Below are positions 11,568 to 23,200 of a stretch of 64,000 nucleotides of DNA, one piece after another (positions within the stretch are counted from its first letter, which is position 1; every line of letters begins with the position of its first letter). The notes beneath the pieces were generated by a model, which saw nothing but the letters and a program-made list of their open reading frames with translations, was not told where the DNA came from and ran no database searches. The position numbers and the translations under genes are program-made. The stretch spans positions 3,906,001 through 3,970,000 of the forward strand of contig JBCAMK010000001.1 of assembly GCA_038503065.1 (NCBI GenBank). Reading direction: 5' to 3'. This stretch comes from Paragyromitra xinjiangensis (lineage: Eukaryota > Ascomycota > Pezizomycetes > Pezizales > Discinaceae).

Positions 11568-13504
11568 TTCAGCATACTTCTCGAAACAAAACAGTTTCCA
11601 ACAACTAGCCTTGCGAACCAAATCCCAAGAGGCCAATTGAGGCCCACTCATGATATTTCCCAAACATACCGCTACACCGAAATCCTATACAGTCCTAGCC
11701 CAATGTGTCTTCCGAATAGGGCACCGTCGGGAGATCAACCAAAGGCGTTTAGAAAGGTAAGGTAGCAGAAACTTCAGCATCGTTGCTCTTTTGATTTATT
11801 CAGGCGGTAATTGATAAATTTGTGCGTACTATTAAGTTACTAGCCAATTCCTCGTAGGGTGTTGAACTACTCTCGCGCTGTTTAGCCGACGAGGTGATTT
11901 CATTCCATTCGAGATATCAGCTACCATGTGAGTAAGACCCCGAGAATAAACTTACTCATTTGATGGGCTGTGGGCCAACTGATTAGATGGCTTCTGTTGT
12001 GACACGGGTGGATTGCTTAGTATTTCGAGTGATCTAGATCTTACATGTTGCCACATTACACTCTTCGTCCGCAGAGTAGATAACTTTTCGATTGTGTGAA
12101 GCCAATCTGGGCTTACCCGGCGCAATATTGTCTACATCATTGACTCCCTCTGGCAGCGGCGCCACTGTATACCTTCCACAATGACATTTACCCAACTCGC
12201 TGGTCCACTACTACCACTACCACTACCACCTACTACTCGATCTACTCTGAAGATAAAAATCTGCTTCATCCCCCAGAGCACGATCATGTAGTAGATGAAC
12301 AATGTTAATCAAACTCATTTGAGATGACCAGGTACTACATCACCATTTGTTCTGTTTGGGGGCACTTAGTTGATCTTTCGGCCTAATGGTATGCAAAGAG
12401 GAGCCCTTTCAAACACCTCTTTGCGCAGAGACTCCTACTTAAAAGTGATTTCAAAAGAAAATGATGCTCACCTAAAAGTAATTACGGGAAAGGAATATTC
12501 ACCTAAAGGAAAAAATACGTAGTTTGAGGTAGAAAAGGCTTACGATCGTGTACTCCAATCGAAAAGTGTACCAACTTCCAGAACCCTCATTTCCTACGAT
12601 TCCGCTGACATCAATTTAGGAAGTCAAAAAGGACCTTATTTTGCAGAATAGGCTCAGTATAAAAGACATCCTAGGCGGGTAATCCCGCCCTTTTAGTCTC
12701 TTCCACGGGCACCTCTAATCTTCCCAAAAGGGTTCATTGCAAGCATGCGCCCATGATTCCCGAGGGTATACAAGCTCAAGTCGACTATATTATGAGACTC
12801 GAAACTTTCGAGTCTATTCTCACCGAAGTTGTCATACAGCGTAAACCCGCATCCAAAAATGTTAGCTGCTATTGCCAAAACTCATACCACTAACTCGAGG
12901 GGAATGGCCATTCCTCACGGGGATAGTGCGGCACTCGGGTCATCACTCGTTTTGAGGGATGACATAAATACCGCGACATTAGGGTGCAGCTATATTATTC
13001 GTGGTTAACAAGGGAAGGGTATGTTGGCAGATTCGACGTAACCAATCTATTTTCCCCTTAAGGTTTCGTTCCCATTCCATCTAGGGCTCAGGCTGGTACT
13101 CTGTAATATCATTGATGTGCCAATCCTTCGGGTGATTTCTCATGATGCGTATCTTAGAGAGACTTATCAACACCACCGCAGGTGTTTCAATCGAGAAATT
13201 CTTCAGCAAATATACTTTTTAGTACTATATAAGGTTATGATTAAGCTTATTGAAAGGCCCAAATAGAAACTAGTATGAAAGCGAAGATGTTACAGAGTTG
13301 TGGTTAAGCACATCATCCTAGTAGTACTCGATCAATCGAACACAGTTTGTTAGGCACGAGCAGTAATACAGTCGTCTGTGTTAGGCCGCCATCTTTTCCC
13401 ACCACTTTGCGATATGCCTCATGAGGCTATTCGCCAAATACTATGATAGTCTCGTTTCCGCGTATCAGTTGACCAAACTTTTTATATTTAACCCCAAACT
13501 TTGT

Positions 13505-13953
13505 TTTCTTGTTGAGCAAAAGTTTTATCTACCCTTAATGGATAAGATCTGGTTTAATCTACCCTTCGGGTTTAATCTACCCCCATGAAACTGTATCTCT
13601 TTTCAACACAATTCATCACTTCCCATCATGGCTACCATCCATAAAGCAAGCGGTTCCTTTCCAATGAGATCTTGTATCTAGGGGTGCAATCTATCTCCTA
13701 CCAGCAGCGAAGCACAAAAGTGAGGCAGCCCTTCTGCTGGGCTTTATGTACTTGCTGTAGATGGCCTGAAAATCTTGCAAATGATGTGCCTTTATCTAGA
13801 GCCTAGGAGGAAATTATAGTAGCCAGGAATGTGGGTGGAGGTCACGGTACATAGGAAAAAAAAGAGTGAGCCTTGGGGTAGATTAAACCCGAAGGGTAGA
13901 TTAAACCAAACCTTACCCGTCAAGGGTAGATTAAACTTTTGCCCTTTCTTGTT
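13505..13953. mobile_element. Mutator-like MITE, 431 bp with 9-bp target duplication
   Basis: Near-identical inverted arms of about 70 bp occupy 13514-13584 and 13874-13944. The element is flanked by a direct 9-bp repeat, TTTCTTGTT, at 13505-13513 and 13945-13953. Long terminal repeats plus a 9-bp duplication are typical of Mutator-like elements. Each arm holds three copies of a TTTAATCTACCC-like unit (one as TTTTATCTACCC on the left), so the arms are themselves repetitive. Differences between arms are mostly transitions (G/A, C/T). The interior has no transposase frame, so it would be mobilised in trans if still active. Confidence 0.7.
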
Positions 13954-14713
13954 ACATAGGCACTCATCAGTAGAATCACCACGACCAGCCATTGGAGGAT
14001 TTGATATAATTTAGCACCTTCCCTACGGTTGGGAATGCGGCCAGAAATTTAAGCCAGCGAGGGAGTGCGCGGAAAGTAAACAAAAAAATCTACCCTGACG
14101 AAGGGCGACTGAATCTCTCACGCATCCGTATAGGCCGCCAACGCTAAAGGAATTGTCTAGGCATACCAATCTAAAACTGTCACAAAGGCATGTACTTCTA
14201 ATTGAGAATAGAATTCTGTAGGGAGTGAGAGCCCACAGGGATGGTCAATAGAAACCACCTAATCTAGAGTGACCAAATTTCAGCTGAGACCAAATTCCTG
14301 GAGCGTTACATAAACGAAAGTTCCTCGAGACCCTACCCTTTCATGTCGTGTACAGGGCCTAGTACAAAGATAATTATGAGCGGTTTTAACGTCTCGTGGA
14401 GGCCAACGACCAGATTAAAGGTGACAAAATCCCTACTCAATAGAAGGTTAGATGGCAAACTTATACTATGCAAAGTCACAAGCCACGAGTACACAGGGTC
14501 ATTCTAGCCCTTCAACAGCTCCAAAAAGCACATGCAATTTGAGCGGCTGTCGTAGACGCTAAAACAGACCTTTCAACGTCAGGCAACTCACGCAACCATA
14601 TCCACCAGGAAGTTTAACAGGACCCCATCCCCCATCCTAATTTCTTATATTAATTTGAGATACTTATTTACCAACACCTACAAAACAGGCACACTCAAAT
14701 AGCACACAAAACG

Positions 14714-15748
14714 ATGGTTAGCCTAGAATCAGTGAGCATCCCAGCACTGTTTTTCTTCGTCATCATCAACCCCTTCATCAGCTGGTGGCAATCATACTAC
14801 GTCCTCTGCACGATAGACCCCTTATACAACCAATCTAAGGCTACAAATACCGGGGGGCGTTATACCCTGCAATCAGAGTTTCTAGGTGTTGTTGCCTTTG
14901 GCTTTTGCCTCATTTTGCTGAATGGCGTTACCTCAGTTTGCACGACAATGCTTCTCTTTAGATGGAAGTACATGCCATCTATACCACGGATAATACGTTC
15001 CTGCTTAATCCTCCCCATCATGATTGCGATTGGTATCCTCGTTACGTTCGGCCCATTCGTGTCTCCGTTCATATCAGCAGACCTCGCCTGGCGCTCAAAG
15101 TACCGCCACACCTGCGATGGTATGGATATCCGCGTGTACCTAGATTCGGCGGAAACTCGCCATTCTCCCCTGGTTAAGTTTTCCAATCTGACCTCTGGCG
15201 AGAAATACACGATGGCTATGACACCTGATCCAGAGGTTTGGGGCCTCGATAGCAAGGCCACCTATAACTTCTCGCTGGTAAAAGGCTCAGAAGAAGCTCG
15301 AGAGGGTAGTTCAGGGTTTATACCAACCTGGGACCACGTCATCTTCGATCTCAGTGAGAAGAAGTTCAATGTCCTCGATGCCAACAAAACGTCAGTCAAA
15401 AGTGGAGAATTCACCCTAGGAAAGGACTTCAAAATCCCAGTATTTGCTGTGGCTGGAAATCTGGAAGCCTTCGCAAGGCGTTGTGTCTTCGATCCAACAG
15501 CGGAGATATATGATCTTCAGATCGATTACAACGGGCAAAGGGTTTTGAAGAGCATGATGATGAAAACAGCGCAGTTTAAGATTTGTGACCTTCTGCAGGT
15601 GTGTACGGGTGATTGGTTCGGGAATATGACGGCTGTTCCCGTAGGTTTGCTACTATTGCAGAGGGCAGGAAGGCCATCGGGTTGTTGTAGGGGAAAGGTC
15701 ATACCTGGGATGGCGGGGCGTGACAAGGGGGTAGACGGCAATGGGTAA
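14714..15748 (+). CDS. Hypothetical membrane protein with three N-terminal TM segments
   Basis: A 344-codon frame with ATG in a good context (ACACAAAACGATGG) after an A/C-rich leader. Predicted membrane segments lie near residues 9-30, 55-82 and 93-120, followed by a soluble domain of about 200 residues. That domain has N-glycosylation sequons (NLT 158, NFS 185, NKT 224, NMT 304) and several cysteines, so it probably faces the lumen or outside. I do not recognise the family. The C-terminus is uncertain: the last ~40 residues are low in protein-like character, and a 46-nt intron (15599-15644, GTGTGT donor, CCCGTAG acceptor) would replace it with a different short tail. The gene stands alone in a repeat-bearing region. 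Confidence 0.6.
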   Translation: MVSLESVSIPALFFFVIINPFISWWQSYYVLCTIDPLYNQSKATNTGGRYTLQSEFLGVVAFGFCLILLNGVTSVCTTMLLFRWKYMPSIPRIIRSCLILPIMIAIGILVTFGPFVSPFISADLAWRSKYRHTCDGMDIRVYLDSAETRHSPLVKFSNLTSGEKYTMAMTPDPEVWGLDSKATYNFSLVKGSEEAREGSSGFIPTWDHVIFDLSEKKFNVLDANKTSVKSGEFTLGKDFKIPVFAVAGNLEAFARRCVFDPTAEIYDLQIDYNGQRVLKSMMMKTAQFKICDLLQVCTGDWFGNMTAVPVGLLLLQRAGRPSGCCRGKVIPGMAGRDKGVDGNG

Positions 15749-18700
15749 TTCTGGCGTTCTCTAGTTCCCTTATCCGCTGCGTCTTCCTTTCGTTTCCTTT
15801 GTACTTTAATCATAAGCCATCCATGGTTCACTTGATAGACAGCTCCCCTTTTTAGGGTAGTGGGATTACACCAAAAAACTTCTTTATTCATCTAATGGGC
15901 CTAAAGACTGTGAATCACTATAAGCCACCCGCTCTTGCTTGTACTAAATCCAGTGATCTTAGCCACTATTCGTGACCCCTTCAGGCTCCAAATGCCAGCT
16001 CCGTAAATACCCGCTAGATTTATTGGCCCAAATTTGCTACAATTTTACACATAAGCCGTATTTTTATGCACTCTAGTTCCATATCCATAAACACTTAGAG
16101 AATGATATTCATGTGATATCACTCGCCTAAACGTCAAAGTTAAATACCTGGCCATACAAGAGAAGGTACACCTACAAAATAACCTTACATTTTCTGAATA
16201 ATTGCAACCAGTTAACCAAATTATTAATGGTTCTATCCCAGTAATTTATGCCTAAATGATAAATGATAAGCGCATATGTAGTTAAGGCGGAAACTCTTTA
16301 AAAAAAAACCTTGGCATAGCTAAAGGAAAATTTACAGAAAATCCACATTTAATCCGGTGATCTAGACTATTACCTAGAACTCGTGGTAACTGAGATCCGA
16401 AGACAAGAACGATAATGGAATGTTCCAAAGATTACCATGGAACCGGCTCTACCTATCACCATGATATGGGTATGAGCAGTCTGATTAGGAATCCAGCACA
16501 GCGGAGAAACACCCAGAAGTAGTATTCATATCTAAGCTGCCAGCAATAAACGTAGCCCAGCTCATAAAGATGGTGATCCTTCTGAAACACATCGTCATTG
16601 CATCTCGACCCCCTTGATCATGTAGGTCGTTATCCTCTATGTTTTATTCTATGTGATACTATAGATCCTAAAACGGATGTCCAGCGATGGATCTACTACG
16701 AATGACCTTCTTGGACTACGTCAATTTGTCCGAGATTTCCCACGCTTATCACTCATATTTAGGAGTAAGCAGTTTGATTATGATTCTAGGGCCATGAGAA
16801 GGCATCCAATTACCCCTTAATAAAACTACTGATCGATGGAAACCGTCAGTTATAGCATCCGATTTTCAAATTATGACGCAGATTACTCTCCCAATCGCCA
16901 TCATGCCACCCAAGACCAAAATGAGACCTAAAACCAAATTTTCGATCTACATCCTGGTCTATTGCCTACAGGTTCCCGGTTAGAGACTCATCTGCCATTA
17001 GGGTAAATACGAGGCACTGTAGCGAATGGCAACGTTGGGATATCGGTTGTCAGACATCCTTCCCCATATTCCAGACACCCGTTTTAGCCTCATTCTCTCA
17101 AAGTAAGTCACCAAAAGTTGTCAGAGACATACCCTGCCTAAAGCCTACTGCCTGGCATATTATTCTTAAGACATCGAAAGATCACATGGGTCCAGCCAAC
17201 GACTATCAAAGCAGAACCACGCCTTACGGCGAACCTTCCCCTCACAAGTAATATAGATCATAGAGCTGAAGCACCAAGCTCAAGGCGTGAGGCGGCGGAA
17301 TCGGAGTGCAGCCTACCGAGTCGGCAAGGTGCCGGCCCGGAAAGCGAGGGACCCGAACGGTAGTTCGAAGATATATAGCAATGGACTATATTGGAGTCCG
17401 AATGCTACACATGGATGCTTGCACACCAGTCACTTTGCCAAGACAGCCTCGATCTTGCTTCTCCCACTTGTTCTCGAAGATCGTTGATGTTTCTCAGGGG
17501 TGAGAAAATGTGATATGCGCACCTGATGGTCTATGTTCCATCACAAAAATAACGTTTTCACCCTTGCTTTCGCAGTTTCTCGTACGCAATAAGCAGTTGC
17601 TTGTCTAGAAATATCGAACACTACATAAGTGCCGTGATGCTTACAGAAGAGGTTCCAGAAGTCGGTAGTTCCCTGCGTGAAAGACTGCGCTCTGAGTTTG
17701 AGCTTTTCTGCCCGCGACCTGAGTAATCAAATTATATGCGGCTCAAAGGGTTTGGGACAGCTGAGGTATTAACCATTGGTCCTAATGATTAGTTTGTACT
17801 ATCGATAGTGTACGTATTCCATGTACAAGTCTAAAGTAAAGTCGTTGTCACTTAAAGCGCCCAGACACGTCGTCACGTGTTACACAGATCTTCTCCACGC
17901 GTTCTTTCAGCACACTAAGCCCAATCTGATTTTACTTAATACCATACTCCTGAGTCTGAATCCTGAGTCTTAGCCATGGATAATGGAGATAATATCTACT
18001 CATAAACTAGAGACTTTCCCCATCTCACCTTACATGCATCGGCCATGTCAGCCCACAGCATACACTAGAGCAGAGCCCCCACTTGAACGTCAGCAACCAC
18101 GACTCGCGAGGCTCCTCGTGCTAGCAGACCCTACCAAGTACAGCGCCTTGCCTAGGAAGTAGAGTAGACTTAATGAATCTTATGCAAGAGAGCTCATAAA
18201 GATATGGTGCACAGATCGCTAGTTGACGAAGATGTGCAACACATCGCGTGAGCTGTGCGCAGGGTATTAAATACTGGCGTGTAGGGTTCTTTCAGCAGAG
18301 TAGGCGCAAAGGCTACTTTTCGGAGATAAAGCAGGCATCTCAACAGAAACCGTGATTCTGGACAGAGGTTGGTCAGAGAAGCGGCTCCGAGTCGTCGGGG
18401 CGTCGGGTTCTGAATGCTTATGCCATAGTTGGTGAGGCTCAGGATTGTGGAGTGTAAGCATTGGAAAGGTTTCGAAGATGCATAGCGCAAGGCAGTGAAG
18501 GGGAGCCGGGTTGAAGGAGCTAGGCAGTGGACAACACAACGGGAGGCTTTTCTCGTCACGAGCTTAGCCTCATGCATGACTTAGACATATCAACAGCTGA
18601 ACCTCTGGAGGACTTTATGGTTTTGACCTCAGCTTTATCCAGGAGAGTCTAGTATTAATTCCTTCAAGTGAAGAAAGGCGTGGCAGACGCGAAAGGCGGG

Positions 18701-19349
18701 CCCAAAAGACATATCTTAGCTCAAGGCAATGGAATGCAACTAATTTGAACGGGCGTGGCAGTGGGGATTAAACTTTACTTTTCATTGCCAGTTCTTCCTA
18801 TCGAGTACATATTTCATTTCTACCCGCAGCACCCGTAAAAATTGGGTGCTGGGCAATCGAATCTAATGGAGCTTAGTGACTTTGTTTCTGCATGTCGGGC
18901 ACACCTTAACTAATTTAAGACAATTATTCCTATGAAACTCTTGCTCTAACGCGCATTTTATATAGTCATCGAACGAAAACTCATTTCACCTAGACATACT
19001 TTTCATATTGTGTGTATGAGAAGCGTTAGGGTAGGTATCTTTATAGACATTAATCTCAAGCGAGGCCAGTATTCTATTTTTGCCTTTCCAGTAGCCAAAT
19101 TTACTTAATCCCAAAAGTAATAGTAGTGGGTGATCTTCAATATGAAAGCAGTTTAAAGTAGGCACCAAGGGTTAGGGTAGTAAAATTGAGGCTCTAACTC
19201 CTTGTCCACCAGTCCCATTTCGGCTAGCTTCCCCGTCGAACATTTTTTCTTCTCAACCACCTCCGAACCTCACCACCAGCTACAGCCCACCAACCACCAA
19301 CCACAACCCAACCTTTAAACACCCCACCCACCCACAATTACAATCTACA
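15749..19349. other. Gene-free region, 3.6 kb
   Basis: I see no supported gene, tRNA or transposase relic. An 8-bp hairpin (CAGCACCC at 18827-18834, GGGTGCTG at 18844-18851) is the clearest structure. A G/C-richer patch lies at about 17285-17370. The last ~130 bases are rich in CCACC/ACAACC and form the NHP2 leader. Confidence 0.35.
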
Positions 19350-20225
19350 ATGGCCAAAGACCGATCCGCCTCAAAAGACAAGAAGGACAGGAAGGAAAAG
19401 AAGGAGAAGAAGGAGAAGAAGTCCAAAGATGTAACCGCACCCATTACCGACGACACCACTAGGATTTCCAAGCATTCCAAGAAGGAAAAGAAAGACAAAA
19501 AGCCAAAATCTGAAGACACCGCTGCCGCGCTCCTCGACGCATTGGTTAAAAACGAGGAAGAGACCAAACCCAGCGAGGGCACCAGCCGCGGAACCGTTGC
19601 CAGCGCGATCATATCCGAGGTGACCAAGCTTCAGGGACCATTGAGCGACTTACTCGTACCATTCGCGAAACCGCTCGCCGAGGAGAAAGTAAGCAAGAAG
19701 GTTCTAAAGACCGTTAAGAAAGGTTCATTTCTCTTTTTCTACTGCTCAATTGCACCAATTGGCGATGAACGTCCTGGTTAACATTCATCTGAATTCACAG
19801 CGGCAAAGAACAAGTCCCTCAAGCGTGGTGTTAAGGAGGTTGTTAAAGCTCTCCGAAAATCCCCTAGCGGTAACAATGCTGCTACTGTGAACGGCCTTGT
19901 CGTCCTCGCTGCCGACATATCTCCTATGGATGTCATCTCCCACATTCCCGTTCTGTGCGAGGACCACAACATCCCTTACATCTTTGTTACCTCGAGAGCC
20001 GAACTCGGTGCTGCCAGCGCAACTAAAAGACCTACGAGTGTTGTTATGATTGTACCAGGACTAGGTGCGGGCAAGGACAAGAAGAAGAAGAAGAAGTCAA
20101 AGGGTGATGGGGAGGATAAGATGGATACTGTTGCGGAGGGCGATGAGGGTGATGATGGATTCAGGGAGGCGTACGATGAGGTTGTGAAATTGGTTGAGGC
20201 TGTGGCGAATGAGGTTCCGGTCTAA
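19350..20225 (+). CDS. NHP2: H/ACA snoRNP subunit NHP2 (L7Ae family)
   Basis: Two exons, 19350-19722 and 19801-20225, are joined over a 78-nt intron (GTTCAT donor, GAATTCACAG acceptor), giving 265 residues. The C-terminal half is an L7Ae/NHP2 RNA-binding fold: LAADISPMDVISHIPVLCED, then NIPYIFVTSRAELGAA and ATKRPTSVVMIVPG, which match the signature of Nhp2. In the known family, Nhp2 binds H/ACA guide RNAs with Cbf5, Gar1 and Nop10 in the nucleolus and supports pseudouridylation of rRNA and snRNA. The first ~60 residues form a lysine-rich tail (DKKDRKEKKEKKEKK) that short yeast Nhp2 lacks. A second lysine run and an acidic stretch follow the L7Ae fold near the C-terminus. These charged regions are probably nucleolar or RNA-contact segments; that is inference. 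Confidence 0.93.
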
Positions 20226-23200
20226 GGTGGGCGTGGGGGTTGTCAAAATAGTACTTTTTTTTCTCTTTTTCGCATTTCTTTTATTTCTGGTTGGAAAACT
20301 AGGTTTACAGAAGGAGATGTCATTCTGGCTTGTGTTCATGTTTGTAAAATACCGCATTTTAAAAAAAGTCTTTCTCTTGAAAGCTACCATTATCCCAAGT
20401 CCCTTCCATAAATTTCACGAGCTTATCATATTCCAAAGTTCTCCTAAGACATGCCACTATACTGCATCGATTAACCATGCCACACCCAAAAACAAGGCTT
20501 ACGCAACCAACAACCCCAAAATGGCCAGCCCAAAACTTGGTTGTCGTCGAAGTCGGGTAACTCGCAGGAGTCATGCATCCCATGGAACTGATAAGGCTGC
20601 AGGTGAGAGGAGATTCGTGGATAAGCCCATCCATCTTCCCCACATTCACAATCTCTCGAATCAGGCTGAAAAGGGTATCGATATTTCCCAAAGATTCCTC
20701 AGATAGCTTCGTAACTCGGAATCAAGGTTTTTACGGCAATCAGACTTCAAGGAGTGCATCGCCAATGCACAGCCAGACATCCATTAGGAAGATAACCAAA
20801 TAAATAGGATGACGAATTTGACTTCTTGCATACCATTCAATATCGAGGTTATTAAGATCCAGGATTTGAGGCTGGTGAACCGGGCTGCAGGGCTATGATG
20901 GGAATATGGGCTGGGAGATAATACAGGATAACTGACGAGCGAATGATTGGAAGACAGAAACATGTTACGAGATTCCAGTAATCGAATGGAACCTCACTAC
21001 TAGACTTCCCGAGATTCAAGGAGAGGAGAAGTTTTGCAATCTAATTCACTGACGAATTGTCCGCGTGAGGTAGAGGTTAGTTTCTTGAATGTGAAGGTAA
21101 CTTGAAGGTACAGAGCACAAGCCAATGAGCTAATTGTATCAAAAGAGGTATTTCCCACGTTTCTAAAACTATAAATCGTGGCCTGCTGCATAATTGTTCC
21201 GAGATCTGCACCCTGCCAGAATCCGGCTGCCCACAGTCAACCGTGGAGCTACGGGGCAGCACTTCGATTTGCAAACGAATCGACACAATCACGAGCATCG
21301 ACTGGATCCGCATCTCACAAACGGGGGGCTTCCCTTAAGTATCTCTAATTCATAGGTTATGCCGTGTGCGGTTTCACATATCTGTACGCCCCAATAACGG
21401 CTATTTACAGCTTTTTTTTAGATTTGTATTCACTGTGAGGGGATTGTCTCGGGGGTAGTTCCCTTTTCCACCGGTCAGGTTAAGAAACCTTTATATACTA
21501 ATCTTATATTCTAATAAGTTGCAGACACCACATGCGTATCTCGAAGGTAGTACTCACATTGTCACTCAGTGTATCTCGGGATCCTCTCAAAGTCAGGGTC
21601 TCGACGTTATCGTGCAAAGTTAATTGACTAACTCTTCACCACACCCTTTCCCCACAAACTATGCGCAAGGGCAATCTAAAGCACAGCCTGAGGAAGGCGC
21701 TGGAAACCTAATCGGTAACTGGCATGGTAAACAGCAGGCAAACGGCATCTACCGAACTTGGTTTAGTAAATTATATGCAGCTTACCTTTCCGCGGGGGAG
21801 GGAAAAAAAGAAACTTGATCTCCGAAAGCAAATCCTCCTGTCTTCCACGTTAATATGAGGAAGATTGATATCATTTTTCCTGGCGACGCCTGAACTGCCA
21901 CACCTTCCTTTTTTTTTTCTTTCTTCCTTGCTCGAAACAAAAGACGGGATGGCCTGTGCATAAAGCATGTGCGCCTCATATGCAAGATGGTAAGCCCTGG
22001 GAGCTTATTTGAAGGGTGGAAGCAAAGGGATCATCAGTAGCTCAAAGGTCTAGTGATATTCCAAGTTGTTAGGAGGGAGATCGTTGTAAGTGGATTGCCG
22101 CCTGCGCTACCGTCATTCTTTAGGAATATCACCAATATGGCATCACGATGCAGTCATATCAGCTGGAAGTGAAGCGCTTTTGAGTGAATATTATCTCGAA
22201 CAGTAGTTGAACGACCCTGATCTCAAAAAGAGAGATGTCTTGTTGGCCAAACCCGGATTCTGAAACTCATTGCCTTCTCCAAGTAGCCTCTGATGTGCCA
22301 AGACTAAGATTGCATGTGCTAAAGCGATTGAAACTTGGAACGGAGGCAGATCTCATATCCGGAAGCTTAGTTGCCTAGTTCGAACATGAGGTCTAATCAT
22401 TGTGGAAAGATGATATCAGGTCTTTTTGACCCAACTAGTGGGGTCAAGATCCAGAAAACGTGTTGGGTCACAAGAACTTTGTTTCTTGGAAACGTTGTAC
22501 GGTTCACGTGACAGATGTTTGAAACGGCCCGAGTGACTATCCATGTCTGTAACTTCACTCACTTTCCCTTTTCAATCTCAACCCTACCAAGCCCATTTTC
22601 GGCTGTACAGCGCATCCTTAAGGGAGGCTTCTTTTCGGACTTCCCGAGTCCTTCTGAGACACTTCGACTAAAGCCTTGCAGCCTTGCAGATCTACTCGGA
22701 ATAGCACCAAACAAAAGCCAAGACCAGTAATGAAATTCAGGAACGATAGCAAACTGAACTCTTATGCCCTATGCACGGGGGAACGTGGACAGCTCGGGAA
22801 TTTGGCCCCCAATTGACGCCTCTGGCCCCCAGAGGGAATCTGGGGGGAGAAGCATGCTTCGCTTAATCAAAGTTACATCCAACGATAGGACTGAGTCTCT
22901 CCAACAAAGACATATTCTTTCATAGCCAACTAAGACCATCATCATTCTTACTCCGGTCCCAGATATCGCTCGGGGCGGAGGAAGAGCTGAGAGCAAAAAA
23001 AAAGCGATTTCCTCCTTCTGCAAAGGTCATATGTTCCGAAGGTTCTTTCACCTTCAACCTCTTTTCCTCCAAATTTCCCGAAGTAGACGTCACTGCCGGC
23101 GGGCCGAAGCGTAATGAAAGAAGTTACTTACTAGGCATGTAGGTAAGAATATATTTCGGAGGTTTTATCGGCCTTTAAGCGCTCCGACGTCAAGCAATTC

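Larger units (their letters stand above)
9999..14713. other. Gene-poor, repeat-bearing region
   Basis: No coding frame that I can support in 4.7 kb. The content I can name: two inverted-repeat mobile elements (listed separately), a short tandem of CACAGCT-like units at about 11039-11060, a CTACCA/ACTACC microsatellite at about 12206-12235, and a GGCGGG/CCCGCC hairpin near 12674-12690. Reading frames here are short and mutually overlapping, without recognisable domains. The first few hundred bases would include the NLR promoter. Confidence 0.4.

Noticed and set aside
18194..18577. 127-codon minus-strand frame in the 15.7-19.3 kb gap
   Set aside because: Sequence is a mix of Ser/Leu/Pro/Arg without domain, and a second frame of similar size overlaps it.
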